Shown here one piece after another: positions 1 through 7,238 of a stretch of DNA of 16,061 bases. Origin of the DNA: JBDTMT01 sp033764095 (GTDB taxonomy: Bacteria > Desulfobacterota > Binatia > HRBIN30 > CADEER01). The notes beneath the pieces are model-generated. The model was given only the letters and a program-made list of their open reading frames with translations. It was not told the DNA's origin and did no database searches. The stretch's first letter is position 1; each line of letters starts with the position of its first letter. The stretch lies in contig JANRJF010000065.1 in the NCBI GenBank assembly GCA_033764095.1, forward strand, positions 1-16,061, given 5' to 3'. Both the position numbers and the translations under genes were made by a program.

Positions 1-81
1 TACGAGGCGCTGGAGAACGCCACCGATCGCTGCGAGGACGTCGCCAACGTCATCGAGGGCGTGGTGCTCGAACACGCCTGA
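1..81 (+). CDS. DUF47 family (PhoU-like) phosphate transport regulator, 3' end only
   Basis: The last 26 codons of a gene that starts before the window, ending in TGA. The visible residues include NATDRCEDVANVIEGVVLEH, the typical C-terminus of DUF47 (PF01865) proteins. These are helical PhoU-like proteins encoded beside PiT transporters and thought to modulate phosphate uptake. The stop is followed after only 3 nt by the start of a PiT gene, the standard DUF47-pit operon arrangement. The assignment rests on the short C-terminal motif plus this neighbour; the body of the protein is not visible. Confidence 0.88.
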   Translation, partial: YEALENATDRCEDVANVIEGVVLEHA

Positions 82-84
82 CCG

Positions 85-1086
85 ATGGAGCTCCTGGTCG
101 CCATCGTCATCGTGGTGGCGCTGGTCTTCGATTTCGTCAACGGCTTCCACGACGCCGCGAACTCGATCGCCACCGTCGTCTCGACCCGCGTGCTGTCGCC
201 GCGCAACGCGGTGATCTGGGCGGCATTCTTCAACTTCATCGCCTTCCTGGTCTTCTCCACCCACGTCGCGACGACGATCGGCAAGGGGGTCGTCGATCCG
301 GCGGTGATCGACTCGGCGGTGGTCTTCGCGGCGCTCGCCGGCGCGATCATCTGGGACCTGATCACCTGGTGGTTCGGCATTCCGTCGAGCTCGTCGCACG
401 CGCTGATCGGCGGCCTGGCCGGCGCGGCGATCGCCAAGGCGGGCACCGCCATCCTCGACGGCCCCGGCCTGACCAAGATCGGCGTCTCGATCATCGTCTC
501 GCCGCTGCTCGGGCTGCTGCTCGGCTTCATCCTGATGGTGGCGGTGTTCTGGCTCTTCCGGCGCTTCACCCCGTCGCGCGTCGACATCTGGTTCCGGCGC
601 GGCCAGCTGCTCTCGGCGGCACTCTACAGTCTCGGCCACGGCGGCAACGACGCGCAGAAGACGATGGGCATCATCGCCGTGCTGCTCTACGCCAATGGTT
701 ACCTGGGCAGCGAGTTCTACGTGCCGCTGTGGGTGGTGCTCGCCTGTCACGCGGCGATGGGCCTCGGCACCCTGTCGGGCGGCTGGCGGATCGTGCGCAC
801 GATGGGCCTGCGCATCACCAAGCTGAAGCCGGTCGGCGGCTTCTGCGCCGAGACCGGCGGCGCCATCACGCTGTTCCTCGCCACCAACCTCGGCATTCCG
901 GTGTCGACGACGCACACCATCACCGGCGCCATCGTCGGCGTCGGCTCGGTGACCAACGCCTCGGCGGTGCGCTGGGGCGTCGCCAGCCGCATCGTCTGGG
1001 CCTGGGTGCTGACCATCCCGTGCTCGGCGGCGATCGCGGCGCTCACCTGGGCGCTCTTCGCCCGGCTCGGCGCCGCCGCCAGCTGA
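85..1086 (+). CDS. pit: PiT family low-affinity inorganic phosphate transporter
   Basis: 333-aa polytopic membrane protein of the PiT family (PF01384), which imports phosphate, usually as a metal-phosphate complex or with H+/Na+. Both copies of the internally duplicated signature are visible: NGFHDAANS at about residues 19-27 and HGGNDAQKTMG at 185-195. Each half also has a Ser/Thr-His loop, PSSSSHA (100-106) and PVSTTHT (272-278). At 333 aa it is the short form without the large central loop of E. coli PitA (about 499 aa); short forms commonly pair with DUF47. The ATG lies 3 nt after the DUF47 stop with no convincing Shine-Dalgarno, so translation is probably coupled. The family is certain; the coupling ion cannot be read from sequence. 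Confidence 0.95.
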   Translation: MELLVAIVIVVALVFDFVNGFHDAANSIATVVSTRVLSPRNAVIWAAFFNFIAFLVFSTHVATTIGKGVVDPAVIDSAVVFAALAGAIIWDLITWWFGIPSSSSHALIGGLAGAAIAKAGTAILDGPGLTKIGVSIIVSPLLGLLLGFILMVAVFWLFRRFTPSRVDIWFRRGQLLSAALYSLGHGGNDAQKTMGIIAVLLYANGYLGSEFYVPLWVVLACHAAMGLGTLSGGWRIVRTMGLRITKLKPVGGFCAETGGAITLFLATNLGIPVSTTHTITGAIVGVGSVTNASAVRWGVASRIVWAWVLTIPCSAAIAALTWALFARLGAAAS

Positions 1087-1090
1087 GCCG

Positions 1091-1139
1091 CGCGCTGCCG
1101 GTCGGCCGGCGCGCCGCGCCCGGGCGCTAGCCCGCGGCG
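1091..1139 (+). terminator. possible GC-rich hairpins after pit
   Basis: Two GC-rich stem-loops can be drawn in the 66-nt gap after the pit stop. One is around 1091-1116. The other has CGCCGC (1112-1117) plus GGGC (1122-1125) pairing with GCCC (1130-1133) plus GCGGCG (1134-1139) around a GCTA loop, with GCCC bulged out. Neither has a T-tract. In DNA this GC-rich such hairpins also arise by chance, so termination is only a possibility. Confidence 0.25.
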
Positions 1140-1152
1140 GGCAGAACAGCCA

Positions 1153-2460
1153 TTGACTTTATGTCACCCGGGCTGGATGGTGCCGCCGCGAAAGGCGCCT
1201 ACGTTGTCGACAAGCGGAACGGGGACCCCGCGTGGGGGTCCGCCTGATCTGATCGACGAGGCCAACCGACTGCTGCTCGACCGGATTCGGCTCGGGTTGT
1301 GGCTGGTCCTCGCCGGCGTCGCCGCGGTCTTCGTCGGCGAGCTGGCGCTCAACCACGGCACGCGGCCGTGGATCAGCATCTACCAGGCGGCCAACTGGGT
1401 GATCGGCGCGCTGGCGCTGGCGGTGCTCCACACGCCGGCGCGGCGCCAGTTCAACCTCGCCGTCGCGTTCGTCACCATGCTGGTGACCGTCGCGGCCACC
1501 GGCGCGGTCGGCGTCGCGGCGCTGGACGCGACGACGCCGGTGGTGCTGATGGTCGGCCTGGCGCTCACCTCCTCGATGCTGGTGCCGTGCGGCCCCGGGT
1601 GGCAGCTCGGCGTGGTGCTGTGGGTGATCGCGGTGGCGATCTGGACGGTCGCCTCGATCGTGCCGTCGCCGCGGCTGTTCTGGCTGCAGTACGTCGGCAC
1701 CATCGTGCCGACGCTCGCCGGCACCGTGGTGATCGCCTATGCGCTGCAGCGCCAGCGCCAGGCGCTGGATGACGCCGAGCGCGAGCGGCGCGCCCGCGAG
1801 CGCGGCCTGCGCGACGCCAACCGCCGGCTGGAGGAGGAGATCGACCAGCACCGCCGCACCGAGGAGACGCTGCGCTTCGCCATGCGCGAGCTCGACCACC
1901 GGGTGAAGAACACGCTGGCGACCGTCCAGTCGGTCGCCGACCAGACGCTGCGCGGCGCCCAGTCGCTGGAGGACTTCAGCCATGCCTTTCGGGGCCGCAT
2001 CCAGGCGATGGCGCGGATCCACTCGGCGCTCGCCGGGCGGCGCTGGGAGGGCCTGCAGCTCGGCGAGCTCATCGAGCTGGTGGTTGGCCCGTATCGCAAC
2101 GACCGCGACAGCGTCTCGATCGACGGCGAGGGCGCCTTCCTGTCCTCCGACCTGGTGCGCGTGCTCGGCATGGCGCTGCACGAGCTGGCCACCAACGCCG
2201 CCAAGTACGGCGCCCTGTCCACCAAGGCGGGACGCCTGGCGATCTCCTCGCAGGTCGAGGCCAGCGACCCGCCGCGGCTGCGCATCTGCTGGACCGAGCG
2301 CGACGGGCCGCCGATCGGCGCGCCGACGCAGCGCGGCTTCGGCATGCGCCTGATCGAGGAGGCGCTGGCCTACGAGGCCGGCGGCCGGGTCGGGCTGCAG
2401 TTCGCCCGCCAGGGCGTACGCTCCGAGATCGAGATCCCGCTGCGCACGGGGAGCGGATGA
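1153..2460 (+). CDS. membrane-bound HWE-family sensor histidine kinase
   Basis: Up to 435 aa. The N-terminal half has about six hydrophobic segments (roughly residues 46-66, 74-94, 99-121, 129-146, 149-170, 174-198) and no recognised sensor domain. A charged coiled-coil-like linker (about 200-240) leads to the transmitter. The H-box is ELDHRVKNTLATVQ with phospho-acceptor His249. The N-box region is LHELATNAAKYGALS (His343, Asn348), followed by WTE (Trp380, Glu382) and GFGMRLIEEAL. The His, Trp-x-Glu pattern is diagnostic of HWE kinases. The stop overlaps the start of a response regulator by ATGA, so the two form an operon and a probable phosphorelay. The start is uncertain: TTG 1153 gives the longest frame, ATG 1177 is possible, and TTG 1204 has AAAGG 8 nt upstream. 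The signal sensed is unknown. Confidence 0.9.
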   Translation: MTLCHPGWMVPPRKAPTLSTSGTGTPRGGPPDLIDEANRLLLDRIRLGLWLVLAGVAAVFVGELALNHGTRPWISIYQAANWVIGALALAVLHTPARRQFNLAVAFVTMLVTVAATGAVGVAALDATTPVVLMVGLALTSSMLVPCGPGWQLGVVLWVIAVAIWTVASIVPSPRLFWLQYVGTIVPTLAGTVVIAYALQRQRQALDDAERERRARERGLRDANRRLEEEIDQHRRTEETLRFAMRELDHRVKNTLATVQSVADQTLRGAQSLEDFSHAFRGRIQAMARIHSALAGRRWEGLQLGELIELVVGPYRNDRDSVSIDGEGAFLSSDLVRVLGMALHELATNAAKYGALSTKAGRLAISSQVEASDPPRLRICWTERDGPPIGAPTQRGFGMRLIEEALAYEAGGRVGLQFARQGVRSEIEIPLRTGSG

Positions 2461-2834
2461 GCGCCCTGTCGCTGCGCGGCGTGCGCATCCTGATCGTCGA
2501 GGACAACTTCGTCGTCGCCGACGCGCTGAAGTTCCTGATCGAGGGCTACGAGGGCGAGGTGGTGGCGATGGCGCCCAACCTCGAGCGCGCCTTCGCGGCG
2601 CTGGCGCGGCATCCGGTGGACGTCTCGGTGCTCGACATCAACCTGAACGAGACCAGCGTCGTGCCGCTCGCCGACGCGCTGCACAGCGAGGGGCGCCGCT
2701 TCGTCTTCCTCAGCGGCTACGGCGACCTCGACCTGCTGCCGGCCCACCTGCGCGACCGGCCGCGCCTCGACAAGCCGGTCGAGCCGGAACGGCTGGTCCG
2801 CGCCCTGTCGGATCTGCTGGCCGCACCGGCGTGA
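2457..2834 (+). CDS. single-domain response regulator (CheY-like receiver)
   Basis: 125 aa consisting of one receiver domain (PF00072) and no output domain. The acidic pair Glu15-Asp16 is in ILIVEDN, the phospho-acceptor Asp60 is in VSVLDINL, Ser86 is in FLSGYGD, and Lys106-Pro107 is in LDKPVEP, so all key residues are present. The ATG overlaps the kinase stop (ATGA) and is preceded by GGGGAG at 2448-2453. The kinase is therefore its likely phosphodonor. With no DNA-binding or enzymatic domain it must act by protein-protein contact or as a phosphate relay or sink. Stand-alone receivers of this form are common beside HWE kinases in Alphaproteobacteria. The downstream partner is not visible here. 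Confidence 0.92.
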   Translation: MSALSLRGVRILIVEDNFVVADALKFLIEGYEGEVVAMAPNLERAFAALARHPVDVSVLDINLNETSVVPLADALHSEGRRFVFLSGYGDLDLLPAHLRDRPRLDKPVEPERLVRALSDLLAAPA

Positions 2835-2849
2835 GCGAGCACGCTCGCT
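2834..2849. terminator. perfect 7-bp hairpin between convergent genes
   Basis: AGCGAGC at 2834-2840 and its exact reverse complement GCTCGCT at 2843-2849 are separated by two bases. The hairpin starts on the last base of the response-regulator stop and ends 9 nt before the stop of the opposing lipoprotein gene. It is symmetrical and could act on both strands. There is no T-tract, so intrinsic termination is inferred from position only. Confidence 0.4.
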
Positions 2850-2858
2850 GACTCCGGC

Positions 2859-3308
2859 CTACTGCCGCTGCTCGGTGCCGGCGGCGACGAAGCCCGCATC
2901 GGTCTGCACGTAGCTGATCAGCGCGCCGTTGTTCAGCACGTACAGGTCCCAATGCGTCGCATGACCGCTGCCGTCGGTGTAGATCAGCGACCCGGTGCAG
3001 TCGGCGTCGAGGGAATAGGTTCCCGTGTAGGACGCGACGCCATCCGGCACCCCGTTGGTTCCGCCGCTGCCGGTGCCGGCCATCGTTCCGTCGCCATGCC
3101 AGATGTCGCGCCCGGCGAAGGCGAACGGAATGCGCTGCGCCGCCGTCTCGCCCATGACCTGGAATCCATCGTAGGCGTACACGTAGCTGCCCTTCAGCGT
3201 TGCCGCGGTACAGCCCGCGCCGTCGGCGCTGGAGCCGCAACCGCCGAGCAGCAGCCACAGCACCAGCAGGCCCATGCGCGCCGAGATACGCAGAATCCGC
3301 CCGTCCAT
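2859..3308 (-). CDS. small secreted lipoprotein, function unknown
   Basis: 149 aa. I chose the ATG at 3308 because GGAGG lies just upstream and it gives a clean lipoprotein signal: Arg residues near the N-terminus, a hydrophobic stretch GLLVLWLLL, and lipobox LGGC with lipidated Cys24. The frame stays open upstream but that part is Arg-rich and lacks a signal. The mature part begins CTAATLKGSYVYAYDGF and ends YVQTDAGFVAAGTEQRQ. It looks all-beta, with short strands, Gly-rich turns and an internal SYTGTYSLDADCTGSLIY segment. I associate this pattern with small exported beta-rich proteins of unknown role in environmental bacteria, but I cannot name a family. It converges on the response regulator with 24 nt between stops. 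Confidence 0.8.
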   Translation of the reverse strand: MDGRILRISARMGLLVLWLLLGGCGSSADGAGCTAATLKGSYVYAYDGFQVMGETAAQRIPFAFAGRDIWHGDGTMAGTGSGGTNGVPDGVASYTGTYSLDADCTGSLIYTDGSGHATHWDLYVLNNGALISYVQTDAGFVAAGTEQRQ

Positions 3309-3490
3309 TGCGCCTCCGTGATCGGCACCGCGTCGAGCCCGCACGGCCGACATGACCGCGTCGCGCGGTAGCCGCAGACGCCAGGGCAATTGTCGAGCCA
3401 GATGCACGCAGGCAGGCAGCGCGCCGCGCCAGCCCGCGGCCGCGCGGCAGGCTGATAGCGCTCCGCCGCCGCCCGCGACGCCGTCGTCGC

Positions 3491-4801
3491 CTACAACGCC
3501 GGCACCGACTGCATGAAGCCGCTCTCGACCAGGTAGGTGACCAGGTGCGAGAGCGGCGGCGGGATGACGAGGTCCTCCAGCCGGGTCATGCCGCCCGGCT
3601 GCGGGGCACCGAACCAGGCGCGGCTGGCCGGATCGAGGCGCTCCAGCAGGCTCGCCGGCGTCGGGTAGACGTACAGGCGCACGTTGCAGGCGAACAGGTG
3701 CGCCAGGCCCTCGAGCAGCTCGCCGTCGAGGTTGCGGTAGTGGCGCGACGCCATGAGGTCGGCGATGCTCGCCGCGCCGACGGCGATCCGTACCTCGGCG
3801 TTGGTGTAGCGCAGCGCGTAGCGGACGATGCGGTAGAGCTGCGGGGCCCGCGTGACCAGCACGTCGCTGCCCATCTCGCGCAACGCGTCGACGCGGCGCA
3901 GCATCTCGGCGCTGCTCGGCTCGACGTCGCGGTCGGGATGGCGCGAGACCAGCACGAACAGGCTGAGCGGCGGCCGCGCCGCGCCCGCGAGCTCACTCTC
4001 CAGGCGCTGGCGGGCGCCGGCGAGCAGCGCCGCGTGCACCTCGTCCGGCTCCTCGAAGACGCCCGGCGCCAGCACCAGCGGACGCTTGCGCAGCACCTCG
4101 TCGGGCGGCACCGGCGGCCCCTCGACCGGCAGCAGCACCGCTTCGGCGAGGCCGGTGCGCAGCAGCTCCAGGGTGAGCAGGCGGTCGTCGATGCCGGGGA
4201 GGTCGGGGCTGTCCACCGCGATCAGGTCGACCTCGACCCGTCCGCCCAGCTCGTCGTGCAGGGCGGTGAGGAAATCCTCGGCGTCGGCGCTGTGATGCAG
4301 CACGGCGTAGATCAGGTTGACGCCGAGAATGCCGACCGCCTGCTGCTGCAGCAGGTTGTTCGAGTCGAGCAGATTGACGTGCAACACGACGCTGTTGGCG
4401 GCGCCGCCGGGAGCGGTCTGGAAGCGGACGCCGAGCCAGCCGTGGCACTCGTTGGTGCCGGAGAAGTTGCGCGCCGCGATGGTGTCGGCGAAGGCGAAGA
4501 AGCGCGTCGTCGCTCCCTTGCTGGCGCTCAGGCGCTCGCACACCAGATCGTACTCGTGCGCCAGCATCGCCTCGACGCGCTCGCGCGACACGTAGCGCGT
4601 CGCCTTGCCGTAGATCGCGTCGCTGACCGTCATGTCGTAGGCGGAGATGGTCTTCGCCACGGTGCCGGAGGCGGCGCCGACCTGCAGGAACCAGCGCGCC
4701 ACTTCCTGACCGGCGCCGATCTCGGCGAGCGTGCCGTAGACGCTGGCGTCGAGGTTGATCGACAACGCCTTCTGGTGGGTATCCGGGCGCGGCTCGCTCA
4801 T
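3491..4801 (-). CDS. conserved cytosolic protein of unknown function
   Basis: 436 aa, with no signal peptide or membrane helices. The start is the ATG at 4801; it has no Shine-Dalgarno but has promoter-like boxes directly upstream. I recognise it as a widely distributed, strongly conserved family without a defined function. My recollection is that homologues carry conflicting labels (TonB-dependent receptor, nicotinate-nucleotide adenylyltransferase); nothing in this sequence supports either. Conserved-looking blocks are YGTLAEIGAGQEVARWFLQV (22-41), SAYDMTVSDAIYG (53-65), FAFADTIAARN (102-112), GTNECHGWLG (115-124) and LLDSNNLLQQQAVGILGVNL (144-163). The first half is far better conserved in appearance than the C-terminal half. 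It is transcribed divergently from the PF07399 antiporter with an 84-nt gap. The frame remains open to 6523 on this strand, but the extension is Arg/Gln/His-rich shadow of the antiporter. Confidence 0.88.
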   Translation of the reverse strand: MSEPRPDTHQKALSINLDASVYGTLAEIGAGQEVARWFLQVGAASGTVAKTISAYDMTVSDAIYGKATRYVSRERVEAMLAHEYDLVCERLSASKGATTRFFAFADTIAARNFSGTNECHGWLGVRFQTAPGGAANSVVLHVNLLDSNNLLQQQAVGILGVNLIYAVLHHSADAEDFLTALHDELGGRVEVDLIAVDSPDLPGIDDRLLTLELLRTGLAEAVLLPVEGPPVPPDEVLRKRPLVLAPGVFEEPDEVHAALLAGARQRLESELAGAARPPLSLFVLVSRHPDRDVEPSSAEMLRRVDALREMGSDVLVTRAPQLYRIVRYALRYTNAEVRIAVGAASIADLMASRHYRNLDGELLEGLAHLFACNVRLYVYPTPASLLERLDPASRAWFGAPQPGGMTRLEDLVIPPPLSHLVTYLVESGFMQSVPAL

Positions 4802-4836
4802 GCGCGGGACGCTACCCGCTCGGGCGATGCGGTCAA
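4802..4836 (-). promoter_or_regulatory. putative leaderless promoter of the unknown-function gene
   Basis: On the minus strand TTGACC (4836-4831) is followed by a 16-nt spacer and TAGCGT (4814-4809), then 7 nt to the ATG at 4801. The -35 matches TTGACA at five of six positions and the -10 fits TAnnnT. This spacing puts transcription initiation at or next to the start codon. There is no Shine-Dalgarno, consistent with a leaderless mRNA. The boxes are seen; the activity is inferred. Confidence 0.5.
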
Positions 4837-4870
4837 GCGGCGGATGCAACTGTCCGCCGCGCGTCCCGCC

Positions 4871-4885
4871 TGCTAACAGGCGCGG
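4871..4885 (+). promoter_or_regulatory. putative extended -10, leaderless start of the antiporter gene
   Basis: TGCTAACAG (TG-n-TAACAG, hexamer 4874-4879) ends 6 nt before the ATG at 4886. A weak -35 candidate, CTGTCC, lies at 4850-4855. The same bases also form a small hairpin, CGCCTG (4867-4872), loop CTAA, CAGGCG (4877-4882), so a structural role is the alternative reading. The spacing from TGCTA to ATG is identical to that before qor. Confidence 0.4.
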
Positions 4886-6289
4886 ATGGCCGCCCCCGCA
4901 CCGATCGCCTTTCCGCCGCCGCTCGACAGCTACCCGGTGACCGACGCCGGGATCTGGGCGACGCTCGCCGAACGCGTCGCCGCTCAGCCGTTCAACCTCG
5001 TCGCCACGCTGATCTTCGCCCTGGCCATCCTGCACACCTTCACGGTCAAGCGTTTCCTGGTCTGGGCGCACCATCTGCAAGCGGCGCACGACGCGCGCGA
5101 GCGCGCCGCCGGGCGGCCGCCCAGCCCGCACGTCGGCGCCGAACTGCTGCACTTCTTCGGCGAGATCGAGGCGGTGTTCGGGCTCTGGGCGGTGGTGCTC
5201 ACCGCGGCGCTCACCTGGGCGCACGGCTGGCCGACGGCGAAGGGCTACCTGAACGGCGTGAACTACACCGAGCCCGCCTTCGTCTTCGTCATCATGGCGC
5301 TGGCGGCGACGCGCCCGATCGTCGATCTGGCCGAGGCGACCCTGCGCCGCCTCGCCGCGCTGGGTGGGGGTACGCCGGCGGCCTGGTGGCTGGCGATCCT
5401 CAGCATCGGGCCGCTGCTCGGCTCGTTCATCACCGAGCCGGCCGCGATGACCATCTGCGCGCTGCTGCTCGGGCGCCAGATCTACGCGCGCCGGCCGAGC
5501 CCGCGACTGGCCTACGCCACCCTCGGCCTGCTGTTCGTCAACGTCTCGGTCGGCGGCACGCTGTCGCACTTCGCCGCGCCGCCGGTGCTGATGGTGGCGC
5601 GCCCCTGGGGCTGGGATCTCGGCTACATGCTGGGACACTTCGGCTGGAAGGCGATACTCGGCATCGGGCTCGCCAACGCCGCCTACTTTCTGCTGCTGCG
5701 CGGCGAGTTGCAGCGCCTGGCCGGCGTGCCCGCCGGCGACGCCGAGACCACCCGCCCGCCGGCACCGGCGTGGATCACCGTCGTCCACCTCGCGTTCATG
5801 GAGTGGACGGTGCTCAATGCCCACTACCCGGTGCTGTTTCTCGGCGGCTTCCTGTTCTTTCTCGGTTTCGTCAAGGCGACCGCCGCGCACCAGGAGCGCA
5901 TCGACCTCGGGCCGCCGTTGCTGGTCGGCTTCTTCCTCGCCGGCCTGGTGATCCACGGCGGCCTGCAGGGCTGGTGGATCGCCCCGTTGCTCGCCAGCCT
6001 CACCGAGGTGCCGCTGTTCCTCGGCGCGATGCTGCTCACCGCCTTCAACGACAACGCGCTGATCACCTACCTGGCGACGCTGGTGCCGAACCTCGACGCG
6101 ACGTTGAAGTACGCGGTGGTGGCCGGTGCCGTCGCCGGCGGCGGCCTGACGGTGATCGCCAACGCCCCGAACCCGGCCGGGCAGGCGATCCTGTCGCGCT
6201 GGTTCGACGACGGCATCTCGCCACTCGGCCTGCTCGCCGGGGCGCTGCTGCCGACGGCGGTGGTCGGCGCGTGTCTGATTCTGTTCTAA
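4886..6289 (+). CDS. putative Na+/H+ antiporter (PF07399 family)
   Basis: 467-aa inner-membrane protein with many hydrophobic segments, matching the family named putative Na+/H+ antiporter (Na_H_antiport_2, PF07399; ion-transporter superfamily). Recognisable segments are FNLVATLIFALAILHTFTVK near residue 33, HFFGEIEAVFGLWAVVL, NYTEPAFVFVIMALAATRPI, SFITEPAAMTICALLLG (about 180-196), and FNDNALITYLATLVPNL (about 387-403). Acidic residues inside these, such as Glu184 and Asp389, are candidates for ion binding by analogy. Length is normal for the family. The ATG at 4886 has no real Shine-Dalgarno; a -10-like box ends 6 nt upstream. It is divergent from the unknown-function gene. The family is confident; actual sodium/proton exchange is only predicted. 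Confidence 0.88.
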   Translation: MAAPAPIAFPPPLDSYPVTDAGIWATLAERVAAQPFNLVATLIFALAILHTFTVKRFLVWAHHLQAAHDARERAAGRPPSPHVGAELLHFFGEIEAVFGLWAVVLTAALTWAHGWPTAKGYLNGVNYTEPAFVFVIMALAATRPIVDLAEATLRRLAALGGGTPAAWWLAILSIGPLLGSFITEPAAMTICALLLGRQIYARRPSPRLAYATLGLLFVNVSVGGTLSHFAAPPVLMVARPWGWDLGYMLGHFGWKAILGIGLANAAYFLLLRGELQRLAGVPAGDAETTRPPAPAWITVVHLAFMEWTVLNAHYPVLFLGGFLFFLGFVKATAAHQERIDLGPPLLVGFFLAGLVIHGGLQGWWIAPLLASLTEVPLFLGAMLLTAFNDNALITYLATLVPNLDATLKYAVVAGAVAGGGLTVIANAPNPAGQAILSRWFDDGISPLGLLAGALLPTAVVGACLILF

Positions 6290-6302
6290 GGACCGACGCG
6301 CA

Positions 6303-6355
6303 GGCGCGCAGACACGGAGGTGCTGAAGGTTGCATGCGCTCCGTGCCTCCGCGCC
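6303..6355 (+). repeat. palindromic intergenic element C
   Basis: Arms of 17 nt at 6303-6319 (GGCGCGCAGACACGGAG) and 6339-6355 are reverse complements with two mismatches, around a 19-nt loop. The element begins 13 nt after the antiporter stop and lies before the Shine-Dalgarno of the next gene. Its words (GACACGGAG, GAGGCACGGAG) resemble those of the elements at 13615-13678 and 15651-15709. It may be a repeat-family hairpin working as a terminator or mRNA 3'-end stabiliser. Confidence 0.6.
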
Positions 6356-6389
6356 GCCGTGTGCGAGACCGGCCGTGGAGGCGAGGCAT

Positions 6390-7238
6390 ATGACACAGCT
6401 GCGAGCGACGGTCTTGGCTGGGCTGGCGTTGCTGGTCGGCGCGTGCGGCGACGGATCGTCGGGTGGAGCGCGCGCCGAGACGCCGGCGCGGCTGGTGGAC
6501 GGGTCGCATGATGCGCTCGCCACGGCGGACTTCCTGCGCCTGATCTTCGTGCCGTCGAGCGTCCAGGTGACGACGCTCGGCGGACCGCGCGCGGTGCGCG
6601 TCTTCGTCGCCGCCAGCTCCTACTTCACGCCGGCGCTGCCGCTCGATGAGGTGGCCGCCTATCTCGGCGTGCCGGACAACCCGGCGCTCGACCTGGTCGC
6701 GCTGCGCTGCACGCCATCGCCCGACAGCGCGGTGGACGCGCGCTTCGCCAGCTGGCCGCACGTCTTCGACATCGTCCGCGCCGACCTCGCCGGCCAGTAC
6801 ACCTGTCCGCCGCCGAGCGGCGCGGCGCCGGAGAACAGCGTGTACTGCGTCGCCGCGGGCTACAGCGATCCGCCGCTGCACGTCGTCGCGCGCGGGCTGG
6901 GCAGCGCGCTGCTCACCGGCGCCGGCCTGCTGGAGGAGGCGGCGACCGCCGAGGTCATGCGCGTGCGCTACGGCATCTACCCGTCGTTCAGCGGCCTCGG
7001 CCTCACCGTCGCCGGCAGCGGCGACGGGCGCGCGTTCAGCGCCGCCGACAGCCTCGCCGCGGCGGTCTCGCCCGAGTATCTGCTGCGCAACGCGAGCCTG
7101 GCCGACGCCGGCTGCCGCTGCATCCGCGTCGCGCCCTACGATGGGCGCGCCGACGATCCGCTCGACCCGCGCTTCATCGAGCAGCGCGGCGGGCAGGGGA
7201 GCTGCCGCAGCGTGTCGCGCCTGCGCCGCGCCTCATAG
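6390..7238 (+). CDS. exported lipoprotein, function unknown
   Basis: 282 aa. The start is the ATG at 6390 because GGAGGCGAGG precedes it and it yields a lipoprotein signal: Arg5, hydrophobic VLAGLALLVGAC, lipidated Cys19. The in-frame ATG at 6330 would put a Cys/Pro-rich non-signal stretch in front. The mature protein has several scattered cysteines (RCTPSPD, YTCPPPSG, VYCVAAGY, GCRCIRV, SCRSV), consistent with disulfides in an envelope location. I recognise no domain or catalytic motif. Its TAG stop overlaps the TGA of the opposing propeller gene within TCATAG (7233-7238). It follows the antiporter by 100 nt containing a palindrome, so co-transcription is uncertain. Confidence 0.75.
   Translation: MTQLRATVLAGLALLVGACGDGSSGGARAETPARLVDGSHDALATADFLRLIFVPSSVQVTTLGGPRAVRVFVAASSYFTPALPLDEVAAYLGVPDNPALDLVALRCTPSPDSAVDARFASWPHVFDIVRADLAGQYTCPPPSGAAPENSVYCVAAGYSDPPLHVVARGLGSALLTGAGLLEEAATAEVMRVRYGIYPSFSGLGLTVAGSGDGRAFSAADSLAAAVSPEYLLRNASLADAGCRCIRVAPYDGRADDPLDPRFIEQRGGQGSCRSVSRLRRAS

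Noticed and set aside
3545..4876. 443-aa plus-strand open frame opposite the conserved unknown protein
   Set aside because: Composition is Arg/Gln/Ala/His-rich and patternless; the minus-strand protein has conserved motifs and promoter-like boxes.
4802..6523. Upstream extension of the minus-strand frame giving a 1010-aa protein
   Set aside because: The added part is Arg/Gln/Glu/His-rich low complexity exactly opposite the well-supported antiporter gene; it is a GC-driven shadow frame. The real protein starts at the ATG at 4801.
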